The notes below the pieces were generated by a model. That model had not been told where the DNA came from, ran no database searches, and worked only from the letters and a program-made list of their open reading frames with translations. This document shows positions 41,580 through 52,420 of a DNA stretch of 64,000 nucleotides, piece after piece. Position numbers and translations under genes: made by a program. The stretch is from the NCBI RefSeq assembly GCF_003008575.1, contig NZ_CP027667.1:810501-874500 (forward strand), in the 5' to 3' direction. This stretch comes from Melaminivora suipulveris (lineage in GTDB: Bacteria > Pseudomonadota > Gammaproteobacteria > Burkholderiales > Burkholderiaceae_C). Each line of letters begins with the position of its first letter. Position 1 is the stretch's first letter.

Positions 41580-42947
41580 ATGACCCTGCTGCAAAGCCTG
41601 CTTCTGATCGCTCTGCTGATCGCCGCCAGCGCCTTTTTCTCGGTGGCCGAGCTGTCGCTGGCCGCATCGCGCCGCCTGCGCCTGCGCCAGATGGCCGACG
41701 AGGGCGATGCGCGCGCCGCGCGCGTGTTGCAGATGCAGGAGCAGCCGGGCGACTATTTCACGGTGGTGCAGGTGGGCCTGAACGCCGTGGCCATCCTGGG
41801 CGGCATCGTCGGCGAAGGCGCCCTGAGCCCCTACTTCAGCGAGCTGCTGGCGCTGTGGCTGCCCGAGCGCCGGGCGCAGACGCTGGGTTTTCTGGCATCG
41901 TTCCTGCTCGTCACCTCGCTGTTCATCCTGTTCGCCGATCTGCTGCCCAAGCGCCTGGGCATGGCCCATTCCGAGCGCGTGGCGGTGCGTGTGGTCGGGC
42001 CCATGCAGTGGTGCATGCGGCTGTTCAAGCCGTTGATCTGGCTCTACAGCCGCGCGGCCGATGCGCTGCTGCGCCTGTCGGGCCTGCCGGCGCAGCGCGA
42101 CGAGCGCGTCACCTCGGACGACATCCTGGCCATGATGGAAGCCGGCGCGCGCTCGGGCGTGCTGGCCGCGCGCGAGCAGCAGGTCATCGAGAACCTGTTC
42201 GAGCTGGATACGCGCAGCGTGGTCAGCGCCATGTCCTCGCGCGACCGCATCGCTTTCTTCCTGCGCGACGATCCGGACCACGTGATCCGCGCGCGCATCG
42301 CCAACGAGCCGTTCTCCACCTACCCCGTCTGCGTGGGCGACATCGACCACGTGGTCGGCTACGTGGACGCCAAGGATTTGTTCCAGCGCGCGCTGCTCAA
42401 CCAGCCGATCTCGCTAGCCGAGGACGGCCTGGTGCGCAAGGTGCTGATCGTGCCCGACCGCCTGTCGCTGGCCGAGGTGCTGGAGCAGTTTCGCCAGGTG
42501 CACGAGGACTTCGCCGTGATCGTCAACGAGTACAGCCTGGTGGTCGGCGTGGTCACGCTCAACGACGTCATGAGCACCGTCATGGGCGACCTGGTGGGCC
42601 CGAGCTCGGCCGACGAGGAGCAGATCGTGCGCCGCGACGAGAACTCCTGGCTGGTCGACGGCATCACGCCGATCGACGACGTGCTGCACGCGCTGGATCT
42701 GGACGAATTGCCCCATGCCGACGAGTACGAGACGCTGGCGGGCTTTTTGATGGTCATGCTGCGCCGCGTGCCCCGGCGCACCGACAGCGTGGACTGGGGC
42801 GGCTACAAGTTTGAAGTCATCGACGTGGACAGCTTCCGCATCGACCAGGTCCTGGTCTCGCGCCTGAACCCGGTGCGCGCGCCGCTGGCGGAAGGCGGCG
42901 CCGCCGAGCCGCCCGGCATCACTCAGGCGTTGGACGTGCGCTCCTGA
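41580..42947 (+). CDS. CorC/HlyC-family membrane transporter (DUF21-CBS)
   Basis: 455 aa. An N-terminal DUF21 membrane domain has about four helices (LLLIALLIAASAFFSVAELSLAAS, FTVVQVGLNAVAILGGIVGEG, LGFLASFLLVTSLFILFADLLP). Two CBS domains lie at about 210-340 (ELDTRSVVSAMSSRDRIAFFLRDD, EDFAVIVNEYSLVVGVVTLNDV) and a CorC/HlyC C-terminal domain at about 370-440 (SWLVDGITPIDDVLHAL, VDWGGYKFEVIDVDSFRIDQVL). Such proteins are linked to magnesium/cobalt efflux or metal homeostasis; substrate unproven. A TACACT -10-like box lies at 41515. Its 3' end overlaps the convergent transglycosylase gene by 25 bases. Confidence 0.9.
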   Translation: MTLLQSLLLIALLIAASAFFSVAELSLAASRRLRLRQMADEGDARAARVLQMQEQPGDYFTVVQVGLNAVAILGGIVGEGALSPYFSELLALWLPERRAQTLGFLASFLLVTSLFILFADLLPKRLGMAHSERVAVRVVGPMQWCMRLFKPLIWLYSRAADALLRLSGLPAQRDERVTSDDILAMMEAGARSGVLAAREQQVIENLFELDTRSVVSAMSSRDRIAFFLRDDPDHVIRARIANEPFSTYPVCVGDIDHVVGYVDAKDLFQRALLNQPISLAEDGLVRKVLIVPDRLSLAEVLEQFRQVHEDFAVIVNEYSLVVGVVTLNDVMSTVMGDLVGPSSADEEQIVRRDENSWLVDGITPIDDVLHALDLDELPHADEYETLAGFLMVMLRRVPRRTDSVDWGGYKFEVIDVDSFRIDQVLVSRLNPVRAPLAEGGAAEPPGITQALDVRS

Positions 42948-43594
42948 AAGAACCAGTTGCGCTGCGCCGCGAAGACGGCGTTGGGATACGGCGCCTTGCC
43001 GCGGCTGCCGTTGTAACGGCCCAGGGCCAAGTACAGGTCACCCTGCTCACGGTCCAGGTAATGGCGCAGGATGACGCAGCCAAAGCGCAGATTGGTCTGC
43101 ATGTGAAACAGCTTGGCCGGATCGCCATCGCCGATCGCGCGTGTCCAGAACGGCATGACCTGCATGTAGCCGCGCGCACCCACGGGCGAGATCGCGAACT
43201 TGCGAAAGGCGCTCTCCACCTGGATCAGGCCCAGCACCAGCGACACGTCCAGGCCGGCGCGCTTGGATTCGTACCATGCGGTCTGCAGGAAGTCGCGCCG
43301 CACTTCCCAGGCCGGCTTGCGGCTGCGCAGCCGCTCGCTCATGCTGCCCAGCCAGCGCAGGTACAAAAGGCGCGCCTCGGTACTGGCGAACAGCGGCTCG
43401 GGCGGCGCCAGATCGCCCACCGCCGACGACAGCGCGCTGCGCACCGAATCGATGAGCGGCTCCTCCAGCTGCCCACCGGCGTGCGCCGCCGTGGGCGCAG
43501 CCAGCCAGGCCCCTGGGCCGGCCGCGAGCGACGCCAGACAGGCACGGCGGGACAGCCCGCCGCCGCCAGCGCTCTTCTTCCCCTGGAAACTCAT
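42923..43594 (-). CDS. lytic transglycosylase (SLT domain)
   Basis: 223 aa. A Tat-type signal ([26 protein letters not shown]) suggests export folded. The SLT domain has the catalytic Glu in [10 protein letters not shown], then [17 protein letters not shown] and the [10 protein letters not shown] motif. It cleaves glycan strands of peptidoglycan to 1,6-anhydro ends. The ATG overlaps the proS stop. It may be co-transcribed with proS. Confidence 0.9.
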   Translation of the reverse strand: MSFQGKKSAGGGGLSRRACLASLAAGPGAWLAAPTAAHAGGQLEEPLIDSVRSALSSAVGDLAPPEPLFASTEARLLYLRWLGSMSERLRSRKPAWEVRRDFLQTAWYESKRAGLDVSLVLGLIQVESAFRKFAISPVGARGYMQVMPFWTRAIGDGDPAKLFHMQTNLRFGCVILRHYLDREQGDLYLALGRYNGSRGKAPYPNAVFAAQRNWFFQERTSNA

Positions 43595-45336
43595 GCTGCG
43601 AGTTTTTCCTTCAAGTGCGAAACGATGTCCGCCACGGCCACCTTGGTCGCGCTGGTGTCGCGGCGGTGCTGGTATTCCACCTGGTCCTCTTTCAAGCCCC
43701 GTTCGGACAGTACCACGCGGTGCGGCACGCCGATCAGCTCCCAGTCGGCGAACATGGCGCCGGGGCGCTCGCCGCGGTCGTCCAGCAACACATCGACGCC
43801 TGCGGCCAGCAGCTCATCGTGCAGATTCTCGGCCGCCGCCTTGACCTCGGCGCTGCGGTCCATGCCGATGGGGCACAGCACCACGGTGAAGGGCGCGATG
43901 GCGTCCGGCCAGATGATGCCGCGCTCGTCGTGGTTCTGCTCGATGGCCGCGGCCGGCAGACGCGTCACGCCGATGCCGTAGCAGCCCATCTCGAAGTGCG
44001 CCGGCTTGCCGTCCTCGTTCAGGAACGTGGCGTCCATGGCCTTGGAGTATTTGGTGCCCAGGTAGAACACATGGCCGACTTCGATGCCGCGCTCGATGGC
44101 GAGTTCCCCCTGGCCGTCGGGCGAGCGGTCACCGGCGACCACGTTGCGCAGGTCGGCCACGACATGGGCTTCAGGCAGGTCGCGTCCCCAGTTCACGCCG
44201 GTGATGTGGTGATCCTCCTGGTTGGCGCCGCAGATCCAGTCGGCCATGACGGCCACCTCGCGGTCGGCGACGATGCGCACGGGCTTCTTCAGGTCCAGGG
44301 GTCCCAGATAGCCCGGCTTGGCGCCGAAATGCTCTTCGATCTCGGCCACGGTGGCAAAACGAAAGCCCTGGTCCAGGCCCGGCACCTTGGAGACCTTGAT
44401 CTCATTCATGTCGTGGTCGCCGCGCAGCAGCAGTAGCCAGACCTGCGCGCCCTGCGGCTCGCCCGCTTCGTTCAGCGCGTCGGTCGCCAGCACCAGCGAT
44501 TTCACCGTGGTGGGCAGCGGCACGCCCAGCAGCTCGGCCACGTCGGCGCAGGTGGCCTTGCCAGGGGTGGGGGTGAGCGTGCGCGGCTGGCTGGCGGCCG
44601 GACGTGGACCGGCGGGTGCGAGGGCTTCGGCCTTTTCCAGATTGGCCGCGTAGTCGCTGGTCGGGCAGTAGACGATGGCGTCCTCGCCGGTGGCGGCGAT
44701 GACCTGGAACTCTTCGCTCAAATCGCCGCCGATGGCACCCGAATCGGCCGCCACGGCGCGGTATTTGAGGCCGAAGCGGTCAAAGATGCGCCGGTACGCC
44801 TGCGCCATGGCCTGGTAGCTGGCCTTGGCGCCGGCCTGGTCGCGGTCGAAGGAGTAGGCGTCCTTCATGGTGAACTCGCGCCCGCGCATCAGCCCAAAGC
44901 GCGGGCGGCGCTCGTCGCGGAACTTGGTCTGGATCTGGTAGAGGTTCTTGGGCAGCTGCTTGTAGCTGCGCAGCTCCTGGCGCGCGATGTCAGTGACCAC
45001 CTCCTCGCTGGTCGGCTGCACGATGAAGTCGCGGCCATGGCGGTCCTGGATGCGCAGCAGCTCCGGCCCCATCTTGTCAAAGCGGCCGGTTTCCTCCCAC
45101 AGCTCGGCCGGCTGCACCACGGGCATGGTGCACTCCACGGCGCCGGCGCGGTCCATCTCCTCGCGCACGATGGCCTCGACCTTGCGGATCACGCGCAGGC
45201 CCATGGGCATATAGGTGTAGATGCCGGCGCCCAGCTTCTTGATGAGGCCGGCGCGCATCATCAGCTTGTGGCTGACGACTTCGGCGTCCGCCGGCGCCTC
45301 TTTGAGGGTGGATATGAAGAATTGGGAGGCTTTCAT
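43591..45336 (-). CDS. proS: prolyl-tRNA synthetase
   Basis: 581 aa, bacterial type with an INS (YbaK-like) editing domain between motifs 2 and 3 (residues about 235-400), as in E. coli (572 aa). Class II motif 2 is [20 protein letters not shown]; motif 3 is [18 protein letters not shown]. It charges tRNA-Pro with proline in the cytosol; the INS part hydrolyses Ala-tRNA-Pro. The ATG at 45336 is the usual MKASQFF start. It is divergent from rppH. Confidence 0.96.
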   Translation of the reverse strand: MKASQFFISTLKEAPADAEVVSHKLMMRAGLIKKLGAGIYTYMPMGLRVIRKVEAIVREEMDRAGAVECTMPVVQPAELWEETGRFDKMGPELLRIQDRHGRDFIVQPTSEEVVTDIARQELRSYKQLPKNLYQIQTKFRDERRPRFGLMRGREFTMKDAYSFDRDQAGAKASYQAMAQAYRRIFDRFGLKYRAVAADSGAIGGDLSEEFQVIAATGEDAIVYCPTSDYAANLEKAEALAPAGPRPAASQPRTLTPTPGKATCADVAELLGVPLPTTVKSLVLATDALNEAGEPQGAQVWLLLLRGDHDMNEIKVSKVPGLDQGFRFATVAEIEEHFGAKPGYLGPLDLKKPVRIVADREVAVMADWICGANQEDHHITGVNWGRDLPEAHVVADLRNVVAGDRSPDGQGELAIERGIEVGHVFYLGTKYSKAMDATFLNEDGKPAHFEMGCYGIGVTRLPAAAIEQNHDERGIIWPDAIAPFTVVLCPIGMDRSAEVKAAAENLHDELLAAGVDVLLDDRGERPGAMFADWELIGVPHRVVLSERGLKEDQVEYQHRRDTSATKVAVADIVSHLKEKLAA

Positions 45337-45367
45337 CGAACGAACCCGGACGGCGCAGGGACTGCGC

Positions 45368-45395
45368 TTGCCGCACGCGAGGGGGCGTGCATAAT
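45368..45395 (+). promoter_or_regulatory. candidate sigma-70 promoter of rppH
   Basis: TTGCCG, 16-base spacer, CATAAT, 30 bases before the rppH ATG. Confidence 0.45.
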
Positions 45396-45425
45396 GACTG
45401 CAATTTGAAAATTTGGGGTCAGATT

Positions 45426-46151
45426 ATGCTCGACAGGGACGGGTTCCGCCCTAACGTCGGCATCATCCTGCTCAATCAGAAGAACCAGGTGTTCTGGGGC
45501 AAGCGCATACGCACCCACAGTTGGCAGTTCCCGCAAGGGGGCATTGATCGGGGTGAGACTCCGGAGCAGGCCATGTTCCGCGAGCTTCACGAAGAAGTCG
45601 GTCTACAGCCCAACCATGTACGCGTCATTGCCCGCACCCGCGACTGGTTGCGCTACGAGGTGCCGGACCGCTTCATCCGCCGCGATGCGCGCGGCCACTA
45701 CCGGGGCCAGAAGCAGATCTGGTACCTGCTGCAGCTCATGGGGCACGATTGGGACTTGAACCTGCGCGCCACCAACCACCCGGAGTTCGACGCCTGGCGC
45801 TGGAATGAATACTGGGTGCCGCTGGACGTGGTGGTCGAGTTCAAGCGCGGCGTCTATGAGATGGCGCTGACCGAACTGTCCCGTTTCGTGCCGCGGCACG
45901 AGCAGCGCAACCGCTACCTGCGCAGCGGCATGCGCGCCCGCGACATCGATGGCGTGCCGCTGGCGTCGCACCGGGGTGGTGGCGGCATGCTGGTCAAGCC
46001 AGGGGTGGAGTTGCCGCCGGGCGCGAGCTTCGATCCCGATCCGCAAAGCAGCGTCGCCCGGCTGGCCGTGGAGAGCACCGCTGTGGCCAGCGGCGCCAGC
46101 CCGGCAGCAGCGCCCGCCTCCGGCGCGCCAGACGCTGCTCCGAAAGCGTGA
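45426..46151 (+). CDS. rppH: RNA pyrophosphohydrolase
   Basis: 241 aa. Nudix protein; the box [23 protein letters not shown] fits the pattern with the metal-binding Glu residues, after the N-terminal [35 protein letters not shown] characteristic of RppH. It removes pyrophosphate from 5'-triphosphorylated RNA to trigger decay. E. coli RppH is 176 aa; here a C-terminal Ala/Pro-rich tail of about 60 residues is added (common in this group). It is divergent from proS and convergent with proB. Confidence 0.95.
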   Translation: MLDRDGFRPNVGIILLNQKNQVFWGKRIRTHSWQFPQGGIDRGETPEQAMFRELHEEVGLQPNHVRVIARTRDWLRYEVPDRFIRRDARGHYRGQKQIWYLLQLMGHDWDLNLRATNHPEFDAWRWNEYWVPLDVVVEFKRGVYEMALTELSRFVPRHEQRNRYLRSGMRARDIDGVPLASHRGGGGMLVKPGVELPPGASFDPDPQSSVARLAVESTAVASGASPAAAPASGAPDAAPKA

Positions 46152-46212
46152 ACAGGAGCGGCGGCGCGGTCCAGCAGCCACCGCAGAGGGAACGCGCTGC
46201 CGGCCCGGTTCT

Positions 46213-47352
46213 TCAGCGGTGCAGCAGCACCATGTTGTCGCGGTGCACCATTTCCGGCTCCGCCGCGTAGCCGAGCAGGCGCTCGAACTCTGACGACGGC
46301 TTGCGGCACAGCAGGCGGGCTTCTGCGCTGGCGTAGTTGGCCAGGCCGCGGGCGATCTCGCTGCCAGCCGCGTCGCGCACGGCGATCACGTCGCCGCGGG
46401 CAAAGTCGCCCTCCACCGCCACCATGCCGATGGGCAGCAGGCTCTTGCCCTCCCCGCGCAGCTTGGCCGCAGCGCCGGCATCGACGGTCACCGCGCCGCG
46501 CAGCTGCAGGTGGTCGGCCATCCAGCGCTTGCGCGCGTGGCTCTTGGCGGTCTGCGCTACCAGCAGCGTGCCGATGATCTCGCCGCGCGCCAGCCGCAGC
46601 AGCACGTCCGGCTCGCGCCCCCAGGCGATGGCGGTGGATGCGCCGGAGGCCGCCGCGCGCTTGGCGGCGATGATCTTGGTCAGCATTCCGCCCTTGCCAA
46701 TGGACGAGCCCGCGCCGCCGGCCATGGCTTCCAGCGCCGCGTCGCCGGCCTGCGCTTCGTGCACGAGTCGCGCCTGCGGATCGCGCCGCGGATCGGCGGT
46801 GTAAAGCCCCTTCTGGTCGGTCAGGATGACCAGCACGTCGGCGTCCACCAGGTTGGCCACCAGGGCGCCCAGCGTGTCGTTGTCGCCGAACTTGATCTCG
46901 TCGGTGACCACGGTGTCGTTTTCGTTGATGACCGGCACCACGCCCAGGCGCAGCAGGGTCAGCAGCGTCGAGCGGGCGTTCAGATAGCGCTCGCGATCGG
47001 CCAGGTCGGCGTGGGTCAGCAGCACCTGCGCGCTGCCTATGCCCTGCTCGCGCAGCTTGGTCTCGTACATCTGCGCCAGACCCATCTGGCCGACGGCAGC
47101 CGCCGCCTGCAGTTCGTTGACCTCACGAGGGCGCTTGGCCCAGCCCAGGCGCTTCATGCCCTCGGCGATGGCGCCGCTGGAGACCATGATGACTTCGCGC
47201 GGTGCGCCGCCCTCGCCACGCACCAGCGCTGCCAGCTGGCGGCACCATTCGCCGATGGCCGCCTCATCCAGCCCGCGCCCTTCATTGGTCACCAGGCTGG
47301 AGCCGACCTTGACCACGATGCGCCGGGCATCGCGCAATGCATTGGAATCCAT
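46213..47352 (-). CDS. proB: glutamate 5-kinase
   Basis: 379 aa. First step of proline synthesis: ATP-dependent phosphorylation of glutamate. The N-terminal amino-acid kinase domain shows [50 protein letters not shown] and [12 protein letters not shown]; a C-terminal PUA domain begins near residue 280 ([13 protein letters not shown]). Proline feedback inhibition is known for this family. It follows obgE with an 81-base gap that contains repeat copy B. Confidence 0.95.
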   Translation of the reverse strand: MDSNALRDARRIVVKVGSSLVTNEGRGLDEAAIGEWCRQLAALVRGEGGAPREVIMVSSGAIAEGMKRLGWAKRPREVNELQAAAAVGQMGLAQMYETKLREQGIGSAQVLLTHADLADRERYLNARSTLLTLLRLGVVPVINENDTVVTDEIKFGDNDTLGALVANLVDADVLVILTDQKGLYTADPRRDPQARLVHEAQAGDAALEAMAGGAGSSIGKGGMLTKIIAAKRAAASGASTAIAWGREPDVLLRLARGEIIGTLLVAQTAKSHARKRWMADHLQLRGAVTVDAGAAAKLRGEGKSLLPIGMVAVEGDFARGDVIAVRDAAGSEIARGLANYASAEARLLCRKPSSEFERLLGYAAEPEMVHRDNMVLLHR

Positions 47353-47367
47353 TTTTTTGAGTCAAAT

Positions 47368-47420
47368 CAGGCTGCAGTCGGCGTGAATAAAGCGTGTGCA
47401 GCTATTATCTTGATAGCAAT
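47368..47420 (-). repeat. 3'-end repeat copy B (after obgE)
   Basis: On the coding strand of obgE, 13 bases past the stop: TTGCTATCAAGATAATAGC, then ACGCTTTATTCACGCCGACTG-like sequence in the same order as copies A and C. Confidence 0.75.
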
Positions 47421-47433
47421 CCGTCGATGCCCT

Positions 47434-48522
<1,089 letters not shown>

Positions 48523-48555
48523 TTACAAAAGCGCGCCGCTGCAGCCGCGCAAACA

Positions 48556-48595
48556 GCAAAGCCCCGGCGCAGCTGGCTGCATCGCGGGGCTTTGC
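48556..48595 (-). terminator. hairpin terminator after rpmA
   Basis: 10 bp stem GCAAAGCCCC/GGGGCTTTGC with a 20-base loop region, then a weak T-rich run (TGTTTG) on the minus strand. A second perfect inverted repeat TCAGGCCCGC, 2-base loop, lies just upstream (48599-48620). Confidence 0.6.
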
Positions 48596-48635
48596 GGATC
48601 AGGCCCGCTCGCGGGCCTGAGAGATACCTGACGTA

Positions 48636-48893
48636 TCAGGCCGGCGTGATGTTGACCGTGTGCTTGGACAACGCACCCTTGGTGCCGAAGCTCACGCGGC
48701 CGTCCACCAGCGCGAACAGCGTGTGGTCCTTGCCCATGCCGACGTTCACACCGGGGTGCATGCGCGTACCACGCTGACGCACGATGATGGAGCCCGCGCT
48801 GATCAGCTCACCACCGTAAGCCTTCACCCCGAGCATCTTGGGCTTGGAGTCGCGCCCGTTTCGCGTAGAGCCGCCGCCTTTTTTCTGTGCCAT
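48636..48893 (-). CDS. rpmA: 50S ribosomal protein L27
   Basis: 85 aa. The whole sequence is L27: [21 protein letters not shown], the flexible N-terminus that reaches the peptidyl-transferase centre, then [21 protein letters not shown]. It follows rplU by 26 bases. Confidence 0.98.
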   Translation of the reverse strand: MAQKKGGGSTRNGRDSKPKMLGVKAYGGELISAGSIIVRQRGTRMHPGVNVGMGKDHTLFALVDGRVSFGTKGALSKHTVNITPA

Positions 48894-48919
48894 GAGAGTT
48901 TCTCCTGGTGCTCAAATCA

Positions 48920-49231
48920 TCAAGCGGCGATCGCCTCGATCTGCAGTTCGGTGAACTGCTGGCGATGGCCCTGGTGTTTCTGATAGTGCTTGCGACGGCG
49001 CAGCTTGAAGATGCGCACCTTGTCGTGCTTGCCATGGGCCACGACGGTGGCCTTGACGCTTGCGCCGGATACCAGGGGCGTGCCCACCTTGAGTTCGGTG
49101 CCGTTGCCGACAGCCAGAACCTGGTCGATCACGATCTCCTGGCCCACGTCCGCAGCGATCTGTTCTACCTTGATTTTTTCGCCAGCGGCAACGCGATACT
49201 GCTTGCCACCGGTTTTTATGACCGCGTACAT
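48920..49231 (-). CDS. rplU: 50S ribosomal protein L21
   Basis: 103 aa, the E. coli length. [20 protein letters not shown] is diagnostic, with [21 protein letters not shown] binding 23S rRNA. The ATG at 49231 has AAGAGG. It is divergent from ispB; the promoter lies in the 173-base gap. Confidence 0.98.
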   Translation of the reverse strand: MYAVIKTGGKQYRVAAGEKIKVEQIAADVGQEIVIDQVLAVGNGTELKVGTPLVSGASVKATVVAHGKHDKVRIFKLRRRKHYQKHQGHRQQFTELQIEAIAA

Positions 49232-49368
49232 GTAAACCTCTTGTGAGAGTTGGAGTTTCCGCAAACGAATTTTTGCAGAACCCGCAATTGTACTGCGTTC
49301 CGCGAAAGGTCGCCAAACAACGCATGCACGCGCCACGCCGCGACACTGGGGAGCGCCATCACGCTTCC

Positions 49369-49374
49369 TATAAT
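49369..49374 (+). promoter_or_regulatory. -10 box of ispB
   Basis: Perfect TATAAT. It would start the transcript near 49381, just before the proposed TTG start codons; there is no good -35. Confidence 0.45.
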
Positions 49375-49404
49375 CACTGGTTTTTGCATCAACCGGTCCC
49401 GCCC

Positions 49405-50391
49405 TTGGCTGTCGCCCCTTCCTCCAGCATCGCCGCCGCACTTGCCCTGATCCAGGAGGACATGCGCGCGGTGGACGAAGTCATCGCCGGACGGCTGCAC
49501 TCGGGCGTACCCCTGGTGGGCCAGGTGGCGCGCTACATCATTTCCGCGGGTGGCAAGCGCCTGCGGCCCGCCCTGTTATTGCTGATGGCCGGTGCCCTCG
49601 ACTATCGCGGCGCCCAGCGGCACACACTGGCTGCGGTGGTGGAGTTCATTCACACTGCCACGCTGCTGCACGATGACGTGGTGGACGAATCCACCTTGCG
49701 CCGCGGCCGTGCGACGGCCAACCAAAGCTTCGGCAACCCAGCCAGCGTGCTGGTCGGAGATTTCCTGTACTCGCGCGCCTTCCAGATGATGGTGGACACG
49801 GGCAGCATGCGCGTGATGCAGGTGTTGGCCGACGCTACCAATGTCATCGCCGAAGGCGAAGTCCAGCAGCTGATGAACACGCACGACGCTACGCTGGACG
49901 AGGCGGGCTATTTGCACGTCATCCGCTCCAAGACCGCCAAACTGTTCGAAGCCAGCGCGCGGCTGGCAGCCATCCTGGCGGGCAGCAGCAGCGAGGTCGA
50001 GCAAGCCTGCGCCGATTACGGCCAGGCTTTGGGCACAGCCTTCCAGGTCGTCGACGACGTCCTGGACTACGACGGCGATGCGCGCGAGATGGGCAAGAAT
50101 CTGGGCGACGACCTGCGCGAAGGCAAAGTCACCCTGCCGCTGATCATTGCCATGCAGCGTGGCAATGCGCTTCAGCGGCAAATCCTGCGCAACGCGATCG
50201 AAACAGGATCGACGGAGGATTTGTCGGCCGTGGTGACGATCATTCGCGAGACTGGCGCTCTGGAAGCCGCGCGCCAAGCCGCCGCGGGGCAGGCGCAGCT
50301 AGCCATCGATGCAATTAGTGGGCTGCCACGCAATTTGCACACCGAAGCTTTGCTACAATTGGCGGCTCAGCTTTTGGAGCGCCGCGTCTGA
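49405..50391 (+). CDS. ispB: octaprenyl diphosphate synthase (polyprenyl synthetase)
   Basis: 328 aa from a TTG at 49405. trans-Prenyltransferase with both Asp-rich motifs: [15 protein letters not shown] (DDxxD, FARM) and [12 protein letters not shown] (SARM), plus [12 protein letters not shown]. It condenses isopentenyl diphosphate to the ubiquinone side-chain precursor. The chain length made is inferred from the genus group. The start is uncertain: TTG at 49384 or ATG at 49324 would lengthen it, but the TATAAT at 49369 argues against the ATG. It is divergent from rplU and followed by tRNA-Pro. Confidence 0.9.
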   Translation: MAVAPSSSIAAALALIQEDMRAVDEVIAGRLHSGVPLVGQVARYIISAGGKRLRPALLLLMAGALDYRGAQRHTLAAVVEFIHTATLLHDDVVDESTLRRGRATANQSFGNPASVLVGDFLYSRAFQMMVDTGSMRVMQVLADATNVIAEGEVQQLMNTHDATLDEAGYLHVIRSKTAKLFEASARLAAILAGSSSEVEQACADYGQALGTAFQVVDDVLDYDGDAREMGKNLGDDLREGKVTLPLIIAMQRGNALQRQILRNAIETGSTEDLSAVVTIIRETGALEAARQAAAGQAQLAIDAISGLPRNLHTEALLQLAAQLLERRV

Positions 50392-50414
50392 CGAGGCGTC
50401 TGTCAGCCAGCCAT

Positions 50415-50491
50415 CGGGGTGTAGCTTAGCCTGGTAGAGCGCTACGTTCGGGACGTAGAGGCCGGAGGTTCGAATCCTCTCACCCCGACCA
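50415..50491 (+). tRNA. tRNA-Pro(CGG)
   Basis: 77 nt with encoded CCA. Acceptor CGGGGTG/CACCCCG, anticodon stem CTACG/CGTAG with loop TTCGGGA (anticodon CGG, codon CCG), T-loop TTCGAAT. Confidence 0.96.
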
Positions 50492-50516
50492 GGATTTTTT
50501 GCTACTCAGCACCTGC

Positions 50517-50539
50517 AAAGCCCCGCGCGTCGGGGCTTT
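50517..50539 (+). terminator. terminator after tRNA-Pro
   Basis: Perfect 9 bp stem AAAGCCCCG/CGGGGCTTT, 5-base loop, followed by a weak GTCGTTTT. Confidence 0.7.
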
Positions 50540-50651
50540 GTCGTTTTCGCGAAGCCTTCCTTGTTGGCGCGGCGCCACAGCAATTGGCGCCTCGGCAGGA
50601 GACGCGGCGATGATAGGATGATCCACTCCTGTCCGACAATCCGCCTTCTGC

Positions 50652-52388
50652 ATGGTCGCCGCCGTTCCACCCACCTCGAAACAGGCCCAGCCCGTGGCCC
50701 TGCCGGGTCTTGCCCGCGCCCTGATGTCGGTGGGAAAGCTCGATCAGCAGACAGCCGAGGAGTTGTTTCGCAAGTCGCAGGCGACACGCACCCACTTCAT
50801 CACCACGCTCACGTCGGCTGGGGTCATCACCAACGCCGATCTGGCGCACACCGTTTCGTCGGTGTTCGGCGCGCCGCTGCTCGATCTGGACGCGCTCGAT
50901 CCACTGCGCATCTCGCGCGACCTGCTTGACATCAAGCTGTGCAAGGCCTACGGCGTGGTGGCGCTGGCCAAGCGCAGCAATCGGCTGATAGTCGCCACGG
51001 CGGACCCCACCAACCAGGAGGCGGCCGAGAAAATCAAGTTCACGACCCAGATGGGTGTGGACTGGGTCATCGCCGAGCACGACAAGCTGCTGCGGCTGAT
51101 CGAAGCCGCCGCCAAAGGCGACGAGGCGCTGCGCGCGTCGGCGGATCTGGAAGACTTCAGCTTCGACGACATTCAGCCGGAGGCCACCGAAGAAGACGCA
51201 GACGGTGCGGCCAGTGAGGTCGAAGACGCACCCATCGTCAAGTTTCTGCACAAGATGCTGCTGGACGCCTTCAACATGCGCGCGTCCGACCTGCACTTTG
51301 AGCCCTACGAACACCAGTACCGGGTGCGCTTTCGTATCGACGGCGAACTGCGCGAAATCGCCTCGCCGCCAATCGCCATCAAGGACAAGCTGGCCTCGCG
51401 CATCAAGGTTATCTCGCGCCTGGACATCTCGGAAAAGCGCGTGCCGCAGGACGGCCGCATGAAGCTGAAAGTGGGGCCCGACCGGGTGATCGACTTTCGC
51501 GTCAGCACGCTACCCACGTTGTTCGGCGAGAAGATCGTTATTCGTATTCTGGACCCGAGCAGTGCCCGGCTGGGCATCGAGGCGCTCGGATACGAGCCCG
51601 AGGAAAAGGAGCGGCTGATGACTGCCATCGGCCGGCCTTACGGAATGATTCTGGTCACCGGGCCAACTGGCTCGGGCAAGACGGTGTCGCTCTACACCTG
51701 CCTGAACCTGCTGAACAAGCCTGGGGTCAACATCGCCACGGCGGAAGATCCTTCGGAAATCAACCTGCCGGGCGTGAACCAGGTCAACGTCAACGAAAGA
51801 GCCGGCCTGACCTTTGCCACAGCCCTGCGCGCCTTCCTGCGCCAGGACCCAGACATCATCATGGTCGGTGAAATCCGCGACCTGGAAACCGCCGACATCG
51901 CCATCAAGGCCGCCCAAACCGGCCACTTGGTGCTGTCCACATTGCACACCAACGACGCGCCGACCACGCTCACGCGCATGCGCAACATGGGCATCGCGCC
52001 GTTCAACATCGCCTCCAGCGTCATCCTGATCACCGCCCAGCGCCTGGCGCGGCGGCTGTGCCCCGCCTGCAAGGAGCCTGCCGACATCCCGCACGAAACG
52101 CTGCTGGATGCCGGCTACAACGAAGACGAACTGGACGGCTCATGGGTGACCTACCGGCCCGTGGGCTGCTCCGCGTGCAACAACGGTTACAAGGGCCGGG
52201 TTGGCATCTACCAGGTCATGCCGATCACGGAGGAAATGCAGCAGATCATTCTGCGCGACGGCAGCGCGCTGGACATCGCCGAGCAGGCGCGGCGCGACGG
52301 TGTGCGCTCGCTGCGCGAGTCCGGGCTGCACAAGGCCCGCCTGGGAGTGACTTCGCTGGAAGAAGTGCTGGCCGTCACCAATGAGTGA
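50652..52388 (+). CDS. pilB: type IV pilus assembly ATPase PilB
   Basis: 578 aa. N-terminal MshEN-type domains (about 20-150), then the GspE/PilB ATPase. Walker A is VTGPTGSGKTVS, the Asp box IATAEDPSEI, Walker B IIMVGEIRDLETAD, the His box GHLVLSTLHTND, and a tetracysteine zinc motif (LCPACKEPADI, GCSACNNGYKGR). It drives pilus extension from the cytoplasm by pushing pilins through PilC. A GACAAT -10-like box is 11 bases upstream. It heads pilB-pilC-pilD-coaE-zapD-yacG. Confidence 0.96.
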   Translation: MVAAVPPTSKQAQPVALPGLARALMSVGKLDQQTAEELFRKSQATRTHFITTLTSAGVITNADLAHTVSSVFGAPLLDLDALDPLRISRDLLDIKLCKAYGVVALAKRSNRLIVATADPTNQEAAEKIKFTTQMGVDWVIAEHDKLLRLIEAAAKGDEALRASADLEDFSFDDIQPEATEEDADGAASEVEDAPIVKFLHKMLLDAFNMRASDLHFEPYEHQYRVRFRIDGELREIASPPIAIKDKLASRIKVISRLDISEKRVPQDGRMKLKVGPDRVIDFRVSTLPTLFGEKIVIRILDPSSARLGIEALGYEPEEKERLMTAIGRPYGMILVTGPTGSGKTVSLYTCLNLLNKPGVNIATAEDPSEINLPGVNQVNVNERAGLTFATALRAFLRQDPDIIMVGEIRDLETADIAIKAAQTGHLVLSTLHTNDAPTTLTRMRNMGIAPFNIASSVILITAQRLARRLCPACKEPADIPHETLLDAGYNEDELDGSWVTYRPVGCSACNNGYKGRVGIYQVMPITEEMQQIILRDGSALDIAEQARRDGVRSLRESGLHKARLGVTSLEEVLAVTNE

Positions 52389-52420
52389 TGCCGCGGCAAC
52401 AATGACGAGGGAGTGACGGG

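Noticed and set aside
49324..49404. Longer start for ispB from the ATG at 49324
   Set aside because: It would lie upstream of the TATAAT at 49369, and the added residues do not resemble the family.
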